Shown piece by piece: positions 1 through 7,007 of a stretch of DNA of 64,000 nucleotides. Source of the DNA: CAVTPU01 sp963736695 (lineage in GTDB: Bacteria > Actinomycetota > Actinomycetes > Mycobacteriales > Micromonosporaceae). Within the stretch, counting starts at the first letter, position 1; every line of letters begins with the position of its first letter. The stretch is taken from contig CAVTPU010000004.1 of assembly GCA_963736695.1 (NCBI GenBank), positions 2,480,001 to 2,544,000 on the forward strand, read 5' to 3'. Position numbers and translations under genes: made by a program. Under the pieces are notes generated by a model that did not search any database, was not told the origin of the DNA, and saw nothing but the letters and a program-made list of their open reading frames with translations.

Positions 1-62
1 CTGACGTCGTCGGGGCCCACCCTCTAGGGTGCCCCGCAATTTCTGTGCGAGGGGGTCGAGCC

Positions 63-269
63 ATGGGGCGCGGCCGTGCGAAGGCCAAGCAGACAAAGGT
101 GGCCCGGGAGTTGAAATACCACTCCCCCAACACCGACCTCGCCGCGCTGCAGCGCGAGCTCGGCGGCCGGACGAGTTCAGACAAGGATGGCGACGCGTCC
201 AGCGACCATCCTGATGACTCCGCCGAGGACGACGAAACCGACAATGGTGGCTGGGCGGCCCGAGGCTAG
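63..269 (+). CDS. DUF3073 family protein
   Basis: Small, highly charged protein of 68 residues. The N-terminus MGRGRAKAKQTKVARELKYH is the hallmark of the actinobacterial DUF3073 family, whose function is unknown. The tail is acidic (DDSAEDDETDN). I chose the ATG at 63 because it begins exactly at the conserved MGRGRAK and has a good ribosome site (GAGGGGG) about ten bases upstream; an upstream ATG at 45 would add six non-conserved residues. In related actinomycetes this gene sits beside purM/purF, as here. It is convergent with the RiPP locus and shares a hairpin with it. Confidence 0.9.
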   Translation: MGRGRAKAKQTKVARELKYHSPNTDLAALQRELGGRTSSDKDGDASSDHPDDSAEDDETDNGGWAARG

Positions 270-275
270 CAGCGT

Positions 276-315
276 GTTCACCAACCGGCCACGTCATCGG
301 GGCCGGTTGGTGAAC
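276..315. terminator. Bidirectional hairpin terminator overlapping the precursor 3' end
   Basis: Perfect 15-bp inverted repeat (276-290 with 301-315) around a 10-base loop. It lies between the convergent DUF3073 gene and the RiPP precursor. On the minus strand the first arm is made of the codons for the last residues of the precursor (EFTNRP), so the peptide core and the terminator share bases. Confidence 0.7.
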
Positions 316-527
316 TCGTAGAAGGTCGGAAAGGCGTCCTCAAAGGTCCGCCAGCCCGGCTTGGTCACATCACTGTCATCCGCGGCCCCGGCCACCTGTG
401 CACGCGTCCGCCAGACGGTCTCAGCCTCTGCGACGAGGGTCGCGAGCCCGGCGGTCGCCAGAATCCGGTCGTTGATGTCACCGCCGGCACCTGCGGGCAC
501 CGCGCTCCGATCACTCGGTTCGCGCAT
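294..527 (-). CDS. amcA: Putative RiPP precursor peptide (AmcA-like, multiple-cyclophane type)
   Basis: Peptide of 77 residues starting inside the end of the radical SAM gene: the ATG at 527 overlaps the maturase stop codon at 511-513. Residues 1-57 form a polar, Ala-rich leader; residues 58-77 are an aromatic-rich core with W59, F62, F66, F69, Y70 and F72, ending in FTNRPR. Consecutive aromatic-x-x units (WRT, FED, FPT, YEF, FTN) are the kind of three-residue motif that radical SAM cyclophane synthases crosslink. The family name rests on memory of AmcA/AmcB pairs in actinobacteria; the pairing with a maturase is visible here. No protease or exporter gene is adjacent. The overlap suggests translational coupling. 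Confidence 0.7.
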   Translation of the reverse strand: MREPSDRSAVPAGAGGDINDRILATAGLATLVAEAETVWRTRAQVAGAADDSDVTKPGWRTFEDAFPTFYEFTNRPR

Positions 528-1630
528 GATCGAGCACTCCCTCCAGTAGGTTGATCTTGCTGTTGTGGCAGTGGTGCGTCTGAGTTCCGTCGAAAGTTCC
601 CATGTTCGAAGAAGCGGTTCGCGGCGTGCGCCCCGCCACAGAAGCCGAAATAGGCACATTGGTCGCGACATGCCTCCACGCCGTCGAGATATTCGGCGAG
701 CCAGCCGACGGGCCTCGACGCGGCGGCCTCCACAATCAGCGCCAGTGACGTGTCGAGCACCGACCCCGAGCTGAAGTCGCCATAGTGAGGTGAGGTGAAC
801 CCGGCGAGTTCCGGCGACAGCAGCACAACCGAACCATCCGCCGCGATGGTGGGAATCGGATCGTGCCGGCGTGGCAGCAACTCGTCGGCCGCCCCCTCGA
901 GCAGCGCCCCGGCATAGCGCAAGGCCCACTCCACCTCACGCACCTCAACTCGGGGGTCGCGACGCCACACGGCGGTCAGCTCGGCCCAGAAACCCCGCAC
1001 CATGGCCGCGTCGTGGGCATTGCCGCGGATGTTGATCCCTTCAAGTTCTTCGATGTTGACGCCGAGCACCGTGGCCCCGAGGTCGGCGACGAAGTCATAG
1101 AGCTCGGCGGCGACACCCGGGCATGGATCGGAGACGACGCAGAGCACTGCGAAGCCGATGCCGCGACGCCGGAGAACTCGAACCCCATTCATGATCCGGT
1201 CGTACGCCGGAGCGCCTCCCCGAAGCACCCGCTGCTGCGTGAAGGCACGGGGGCCGTCGATGCTCAGCCCCACCCGCACGTCCCGCTCGATGATGAAGTC
1301 GCACCACGCGTCGTTGATGAGGGTGGCGTTGGTCTGGATGTGGTGCTCGACTCCGTGGAAGGCGTCCATCAACGCGCCGAGGTGGTCGCGGCCGGCGGCG
1401 AGCGGTTCGCCGCCGTGCCACACCACGGAGAATCGGTGCGCGTTCGTCGCCCAGTCATTAACAGTGTCGGCGACCGCCGCGGCAACCGTCGTCGGCATCC
1501 GCCGATCGGAGGATTTCATCGGCAGGTAGCAATACGTACAGTCAAGATTGCACAAGGTAGTTGGCTGCATGATGACGTAGGACGGCACGGCATTGATGCC
1601 ACGCATGCCCGTCCAGCCGCCACCGCGCAC
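511..1630 (-). CDS. amcB: Radical SAM/SPASM cyclophane-forming peptide maturase (AmcB-like), frameshifted near its 3' end
   Basis: Radical SAM enzyme, predicted to crosslink aromatic side chains of the adjacent precursor. The CxxxCxxC cluster motif (LCNLDCTYC, Cys27/31/34) binds the SAM iron-sulfur cluster. The C-terminal SPASM region has CRDQCAYFGFCGG and, one frame over, HCHNSKINLLEGVLDHARTE. The main frame runs on past base 600 into nonsense ending at 365, whereas the family-typical ending stops at 511. Removing one base near 597-602 (a GGGAA stretch) joins both parts into a 372-residue protein. This is either a sequencing error or a genuine inactivating mutation. The GTG start at 1630 is preceded by GGGGAGGA; a weaker alternative is the ATG at 1606. 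Confidence 0.82.
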
Positions 1631-1697
1631 GTGTTCCTCCCCAGCCGTCGTGTCGTTCCAGGCTAGGGAGGAACATCAGCAAACCGAAACCCCTGTA

Positions 1698-1725
1698 CAT
1701 ATATCAATGTGTGACGACAGGGCAA
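1698..1725 (-). promoter_or_regulatory. Candidate promoter of the RiPP operon
   Basis: The gap between purM and the radical SAM gene is strikingly AT-rich for this genome. Read on the minus strand it offers TTGCCC (1720-1725) and TATATG (1698-1703) separated by 16 bases, about 65 bases upstream of the GTG start. Prediction by eye only. Confidence 0.35.
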
Positions 1726-1755
1726 TATACCGGTTATGTGGCTATTTTCGGTGCG

Positions 1756-2911
1756 TCATCCCCGCGTGTGCGAGCCCACCATCCGCACCTGACCGTCTCC
1801 CTCGACCACCTCGCCAGCGACCCAGGCGTCGATGCCGCGCCCACGCAGGAAGGCGAGGGCCCGTTCCGTGTCGGCGGCGGCGACGATCGCCATCATTCCG
1901 ACGCCCATGTTGAAGGTGGACTCCATCTCGGCTTCGTCGATGCGGCCCCGACGCTGCACGAGGTCGAAGATCGGCTGCGGGCGCCACGTCGCCCGATCAA
2001 CCACCGCGTCGACCCCTTCGGGCAACACCCGCACGAGGTTCCCCGGAATGCCTCCGCCGGTCACGTGCACCAACGCGTGCACGTCGGTCTCGGTCATCAG
2101 ATCGAGGCAGTCCTTGGCATAGATCCGGGTTGGGGAGAGCAACTCCTCGCCGAGGGTGCGCTGGTTGTCGAACTCCTCCACGACCGCGTCCAAGCGCATC
2201 CGGGAGGCGCCGAGCAGCACATGGCGCACGAGCGAATAGCCGTTGGAGTGCAGACCGGACGATCGCATCGCGATGACGGCGTCGCCGAGCTCCACCCGAT
2301 CACGGTTGAGCACGGCGTCGGCCTCGACGACACCGATGCCGGTCGCGGAGAGATCGTACTCGTGAGGGCGCAGCACCCCGGGGTGCTCGGCGGTCTCGCC
2401 GCCAAGCAATGCGCAGCCCGCGGTGCGACATCCGTCGGCGATGCCGGCCGCGATCGTCGCCACCTTGTCGGGAACGACCTCGACCGCAGGCGATGTAGTC
2501 GAGCAGGAACAGCGGCTCCGCACCACAGGCGACAAGGTCGTCGACGACCATGGCGACCAGGTCGATGCCGACCGTGTCGTGCACGTCGAGCTGTTGGGCG
2601 ATGACGAGTTTGGTGCCGACACCGTCGGTGGACGAAGCGAGCAGCGGCTGGCGATATTTCTGGACGTCCAACTTGAATAGTCCGGCGAATCCCCCGATGT
2701 CACCGACGACCTCGGGCCGCCATGTGCGGTGGACCTTTGTCTTGAGCAGCTCGACAGCGGCTTCGCCGGCGTGGATCGAGACTCCCGCCTCGGCATAGGT
2801 CACGGTTCGCTGGTGCGTGTTGGACAGGTCGCCGGAGCCGCCGGCTCGGGCGGGGCCGGCATCGTTGCCTGCCCCCGCGCCGTTTCCGGCGCGATCAGTC
2901 AATTTCGGCAC
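1756..2911 (-). CDS. purM: Phosphoribosylformylglycinamidine cyclo-ligase (AIR synthase), with a frameshift
   Basis: Converts FGAM to AIR with ATP in purine synthesis. The N-terminal part carries the AIR-synthase signatures YAEAGVSIHAGE and SSTDGVGTKL; the C-terminal part carries HVTGGGIPGNL and ESTFNMGVGM. These two parts lie in different frames, joined near 2476-2480 where the expected ACGRVVPDK is split by one extra base (CGAGGTCG). Correcting it gives about 384 residues, slightly longer than usual because of a Gly/Ala-rich N-terminus. The GTG start at 2911 has AAGGGGGAG upstream. purF lies just upstream on the same strand, 61 bases away, so the two are likely cotranscribed. An assembly error is more likely than gene loss, since the other de novo purine genes here are intact. 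Confidence 0.9.
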
Positions 2912-2972
2912 GGTTCTCCCCTTGCGTCGTCCAACATCAAGCCCCCGAGGTCAACTAATGATCTTGCCTGAG

Positions 2973-4514
2973 TCACGGCCGGGACAGGGCACCCTCGGCC
3001 CCCGGACTCGGTGTCAACGGAGTCAGCCGCCGCTGCACCCCTTCGAGCATGTGCTTGCCGATGAGGTCATCGGCCGGCAAGGGAATCGGATATTCCCCGT
3101 CGAAACAGGCTCGACATAGCCGACTGCGGGGCTGTTCGGTCGCGGCGATGAGTCCATCGAGGTCGACATAACCGAGGGAGTCCGCGCCGATGGACCGCCG
3201 GACACCCTCATTGTCGAGGCCGTTGGCGAGCAGTTCGGCCCGGGTGGCGAAGTCGATCCCATAGAAACACGGCCACTTCACCGGTGGCGACGAGATGCGC
3301 ACGTGCACCTCAACCGCGCCAGCCTCCCGAAGCATGCGCGCCTGCGCCCGCTGGGTGTTGCCGCGCACGATCGAGTCGTCGACGACGATGATGCGTTTGC
3401 CGCGGATCACTTCCCGCAACGGGTTGAGTTTGAGCCTGATCCCGAGTTGCCGAATGGTCTGGCTGGGCTGAATGAAGGTGCGGCCCACATATGAGTTCTT
3501 GACCAGGCCCAAGCCATAGGGAATGCCCGACTCCGCCGCATATCCGGTGGCCGCCGGAATGCCCGACTCCGGCACTCCGATCACAAGATCGGCGTCCACC
3601 GGGTGTTGGCGGGCCAAGGCGCGACCGATCGCGACCCGCGCGGCATAGACGTTGCGCCCCGCGATGCTGGTGTCCGGCCGGGCGAGATAGACATATTCAA
3701 AGAGGCACCCTTTGGGCTCCGGCGCGGCGAAGCGCGTCGACCGCAGTCCCCCGTCGTCGATGGCGATCAACTCGCCGGGTTCGACCTCCCGCACCAGGCT
3801 CGCGCCGACCGTGTCGAGGGCCGCCGTCTCGCTCGCGACGACCCATCCGCGTTCGAGACGACCAAGCACAAGCGGGCGTACGCCTTGCGCGTCCCTCGCG
3901 GCATAGAGAGTCTCCTCGTCCATGAACACGAAGCTGAACGCGCCCCGCAAGAGGGGCAACACGGTGAGTGCCGCAGCCTCGACGGACAGGTCCGGATGCG
4001 CGGCGAGCAGGCTCGCGACGATCGCGGTGTCGGAGGTCGCCCCATCGGTAATTCCGAGCGACTCCGCCTCGCGGGCGAGTTCGGCGGTGTTGACCAGATT
4101 GCCGTTGTGCGCCAAGGCGATGGTCGTGGCCGGGCCACGACCATCGGGCCCGACGGGCGTGGCCCGCAGCGTGGGTTGGGCGTTCTCCCAGGTCGAACCA
4201 CCGGTGGTGGAGTAGCGGGTGTGGCCGACGGCGATATGTCCGCGCAGGCTCGCCAGGGTCGGCTCGTCGAAGACCTGGGCGACCAGCCCGAGGTCCTTGT
4301 AGACGACCACGCCCCGGCCGTCGCTCACGGCGATGCCAGCCGCTTCCTGGCCTCGGTGCTGCAGAGCATAGAGCCCAAAATACGTGAGCTTCGCCACATC
4401 CTCTCCGGGTGCCCACACGCCGAAGACGCCGCACTCGTCCTGCGGCTTCGGATCGCACGGGTCGAGGTCATGGCCCAGGAAACCGTCGCCTCGGCGCACC
4501 GGACTGCTCCTCAT
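2973..4514 (-). CDS. purF: Amidophosphoribosyltransferase
   Basis: First committed step of purine synthesis: glutamine plus PRPP gives phosphoribosylamine. Cys28 in DECGVFG is the Ntn-type glutaminase nucleophile exposed after propeptide removal. The C-terminal half has the PRPP-binding loop IIVVDDSIVRGNT and the iron-sulfur type cysteines (CFYG, CRACFDG) seen in Bacillus-type PurF. The length of 513 residues is normal. I prefer the ATG at 4514; a TTG at 4526 in frame is also possible and neither has a strong ribosome site. It is followed by purM on the same strand. Confidence 0.95.
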   Translation of the reverse strand: MRSSPVRRGDGFLGHDLDPCDPKPQDECGVFGVWAPGEDVAKLTYFGLYALQHRGQEAAGIAVSDGRGVVVYKDLGLVAQVFDEPTLASLRGHIAVGHTRYSTTGGSTWENAQPTLRATPVGPDGRGPATTIALAHNGNLVNTAELAREAESLGITDGATSDTAIVASLLAAHPDLSVEAAALTVLPLLRGAFSFVFMDEETLYAARDAQGVRPLVLGRLERGWVVASETAALDTVGASLVREVEPGELIAIDDGGLRSTRFAAPEPKGCLFEYVYLARPDTSIAGRNVYAARVAIGRALARQHPVDADLVIGVPESGIPAATGYAAESGIPYGLGLVKNSYVGRTFIQPSQTIRQLGIRLKLNPLREVIRGKRIIVVDDSIVRGNTQRAQARMLREAGAVEVHVRISSPPVKWPCFYGIDFATRAELLANGLDNEGVRRSIGADSLGYVDLDGLIAATEQPRSRLCRACFDGEYPIPLPADDLIGKHMLEGVQRRLTPLTPSPGAEGALSRP

Positions 4515-4697
4515 TCGCTCGCTCAAAAGTGACCGGAACCTCGTCGCTGTCAGGCCCCGGATGTGTCGGCCGACCTATGGTCGGGCTCGACTGACGGCCT
4601 CGTCGATCAAGTATCTACCCACGTCAGCGCTGATCGCGCCACACCCCGTTCGGTCACATCAATCGTAGCGAAGTGGCGGTGACTATCCGCAATGGCA

Positions 4698-5084
4698 TCA
4701 CTGCTCAATGTAGTCGAACGGGGTGTCCTCCCACAACGGCATGAGAGCCGCGAGGTCCGCACGCGTCCCACTGGCTCGGACTACCCCGCTCGCCACCGCC
4801 TCGTCCCAGCCCAGCCGGCCGGTCCCGATCCGGACGAAACTGACCGCGTCGGTCTCAACAACGTTCGGCGGCGTTCCCCGGGTGTGCACCGGCCCGGCAC
4901 CGCATTGAACCGCCCCGAACGGGGGCACCCGCACCTCGACGGACCGTCCCGGTGCGACCGCCCGCAGTCGGATCAGCAACGCCCGCACCGCGGCCTTCAG
5001 CACAGCGACCGACGGAGCCTCACCAGCGTCGATCGCGACCACCGCCGCCATCAGGTTGGCCGAATCGGCGACGTTGCTCGACAT
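4698..5084 (-). CDS. Sterol carrier family protein (SCP_3-like)
   Basis: Protein of 128 residues. The sequence RSVEVRVPPFGAVQCGAGPVHTRGTPPNVVETD matches the C-terminal domain of mycothiol-dependent maleylpyruvate isomerase-like proteins, annotated in actinomycetes as sterol carrier family protein and commonly found next to purF. A lipid or small hydrophobic ligand-binding role is inferred; no catalytic motif is visible. The ATG at 5084 begins the recognisable domain; the open frame continues upstream to 5216 but without conserved content. Confidence 0.75.
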   Translation of the reverse strand: MSSNVADSANLMAAVVAIDAGEAPSVAVLKAAVRALLIRLRAVAPGRSVEVRVPPFGAVQCGAGPVHTRGTPPNVVETDAVSFVRIGTGRLGWDEAVASGVVRASGTRADLAALMPLWEDTPFDYIEQ

Positions 5085-5278
5085 ATGGACAACGATACGG
5101 TTCGAACAGTCGGGCCCCCAGCTTCGACCCTGGGTCGCGCATAGGGCGGTTCGCAGGGCATAGTTGCCATCGGTGGAGACCCCCACACCACCGGCGCCAC
5201 TCGGCACCAGCATCACCGTGGGGTTCGCCCGGCGCCAGCCGGCGCCACCGTGGTTGCCCAGGCAGAGGTGAAGGGGGC

Positions 5279-6907
5279 ATGGGCGTGAATACGCACCGAC
5301 GTGCGCGGACTCTCCGCGTTGCGATCGTGACCATGATCACAGCGCTCGGCGTGATCGGCATCGGCGCACCCGCGATCGCTGGCGACGAGGCCCTCTCAAA
5401 CGTCAGCCTGAGTCCGGCGACGATCGGCCCGGGCCAAGAGACCGTGGTCCACTTCACCGTCTCGGCGACAAACAAGGTCAACATCTCGGTGCAGCCCAGC
5501 AACCCCAAGCTCACCTGCGTCAACACCTGTCAATGGGACAACACCGATGTGACACCGGCGGGCACGCCCTTCACCGCCCGACTGCGCGCCGCCACCAGTT
5601 TCGCGGCCGACGAGCAGATCACCATCACCATCCAGGCCGGTTCCGCCACCAACACCCAGACCGTCAAGGTCGACGTGCCCGACGTGACGACGGTGCCCTA
5701 CGTCGCCGGGGTCGTCGTCAACGTGACCGACGCCAAGCCGATCAAAGACGCCCGGGTGACGCTGCAGGACGCGGGCAACCCGCCGCACACCTATGAAGCG
5801 ACCACCGACGCCGCCGGCAAGTTCCGATTCACCTCGACTCCGGCCGCACCGATCGTGCCCGGCAGCATCGTGGTGCGCGTGGAGAAGGCGCAGTGGGTCA
5901 AGGCCGACCGCACGATGCTGGCCAACGCCAACCAACCCGTCCCATCGCTGCGCATCACGATGATCCCCGACAATCCGACCGCCAGCGCACCCCCCACCAC
6001 GGCCGCCACTCAGGAGCCTGATCCCGATCAGTCGGATGTGGCCACCGACACCCCGGTGGTCGCCGGAGACGCCTCCTCCGCAAATGACAGCGGGGGCCTG
6101 TCGTGGACCCTCATCGCGGTGGGCGGCCTGCTCGTGCTCGTCGGAATCGGCGCCATCGTCTTCATCTTCGTCCGTCGGCGTGCCGACGGCGGCGACGACG
6201 GATACGACGACCAGAACGACCGACGAGGCTCACGTGGGGGACCCGGCGATGGCGGCCCACGTCCGTCTCGCGGTGGGCCCGGCGGTGGCCGTCCGCCTGC
6301 CCGGCGCGGCGCCCCCGCTCCCGACCGCACCGCGGTGATGCGTGGCCCCATGGAGCCGCACGGCCCGCGCGGCGGCATGGGTGGCGACAACGACCAGACC
6401 ATGATCGCGAGATCGCCGCTTGCCGACATGCCGACCCAACTGCATAACCGGGTCCCGCCGACCGGCGGCGACCCCTATGCGCAGCAGTGGCCCGGTGGCT
6501 ACAGCGGCGGCACACCGCCGGTGAGCCCGCCGGCCGGCGGCTACGGCCAGCCGGGCTATAGCCAACCGGGGCCGGCCCAGCCGGGCTACGGTCAGCCGGG
6601 TCCAGTCCAGCCCGGATATGGCCAACCGGGACCCGGTGGACAGGCCCCGGGCTATTCGGGTGGGGCGCCTGGTTACGGACAGCCCGACCCTTACGCCGCT
6701 GGCGGACAGCCCTGGTACGGGCAACAGCCCGGCTATGGCCAACCGGCTCCGGGGCAGCCCGGCCCGGGGCAGCCCGGCGGCGGCCCATACGGTGCCCCGG
6801 GCCAATACGGCGACCCCGGCCAATACGGTGACCATGATCAACGCGGACCGCGGCCGGGTCAGGCCCCGCCGCCGGGCGACCGACGGGTGGACTGGTTCGA
6901 CGAGTGA
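5279..6907 (+). CDS. Membrane-anchored secreted protein with carboxypeptidase-regulatory-like domain and YGQPG-rich tail
   Basis: Protein of 542 residues. Order: signal peptide (VAIVTMITALGVIGIGAPAIAG, about 14-35), an extracellular beta-rich part (about 36-240) including a segment resembling carboxypeptidase regulatory-like folds (VAGVVVNVTDAKPIKDARV), a Thr/Pro/Asp linker, one transmembrane helix (LIAVGGLLVLVGIGAIVFIFV, about 280-300), then a basic and Gly/Pro/Gln/Tyr-rich cytoplasmic tail of about 240 residues. The tail repeats PGYGQPGP-like units. The topology suggests an outside sensor or adhesin with a disordered inner tail. The ATG at 5279 is preceded by AAGGGGG. It is convergent with purL across a long perfect palindrome. 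Function not known. Confidence 0.8.
   Translation: MGVNTHRRARTLRVAIVTMITALGVIGIGAPAIAGDEALSNVSLSPATIGPGQETVVHFTVSATNKVNISVQPSNPKLTCVNTCQWDNTDVTPAGTPFTARLRAATSFAADEQITITIQAGSATNTQTVKVDVPDVTTVPYVAGVVVNVTDAKPIKDARVTLQDAGNPPHTYEATTDAAGKFRFTSTPAAPIVPGSIVVRVEKAQWVKADRTMLANANQPVPSLRITMIPDNPTASAPPTTAATQEPDPDQSDVATDTPVVAGDASSANDSGGLSWTLIAVGGLLVLVGIGAIVFIFVRRRADGGDDGYDDQNDRRGSRGGPGDGGPRPSRGGPGGGRPPARRGAPAPDRTAVMRGPMEPHGPRGGMGGDNDQTMIARSPLADMPTQLHNRVPPTGGDPYAQQWPGGYSGGTPPVSPPAGGYGQPGYSQPGPAQPGYGQPGPVQPGYGQPGPGGQAPGYSGGAPGYGQPDPYAAGGQPWYGQQPGYGQPAPGQPGPGQPGGGPYGAPGQYGDPGQYGDHDQRGPRPGQAPPPGDRRVDWFDE
6530..6840 (+). repeat. Imperfect tandem repeats encoding PGYGQPGP units
   Basis: This stretch encodes repeated GYGQPG / GPxQPGYGQPG units followed by GQPGPGQPG and QYGDPGQYGD. 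Repeats vary in codon use, so it looks like an old expansion maintained as protein low complexity rather than a recent slip-strand duplication. Confidence 0.7.
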
Positions 6908-6916
6908 GCCTGTGAC

Positions 6917-6964
6917 CAACGTGTGAGGGCCCCACCGAATATTCGGTGGGGCCCTCACACGTTG
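6917..6964. terminator. 48-bp perfect palindrome, bidirectional terminator
   Basis: Bases 6917-6940 are the exact reverse complement of 6941-6964, centred on AAT|ATT. It lies between two convergent genes, ending ten bases after the membrane-anchored protein and 43 bases before the purL stop, so it would form a very stable hairpin in either transcript. No long T-run follows, as is usual in high-GC actinomycetes. Confidence 0.85.
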
Positions 6965-7007
6965 CGCCTCGTCAGCCGAAAAGCATCGACTCAGCCGAAA
7001 CCTCCGC

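Noticed and set aside
365..598. C-terminal extension of the radical SAM frame beyond the SPASM domain
   Set aside because: It reads through the precursor gene in another frame and has Arg/Pro-rich nonsense content; the family-typical ending is one frame away.
6530..6840. CRISPR-like or minisatellite array
   Set aside because: Repeats are imperfect, in frame with a protein and lack spacers of even length.
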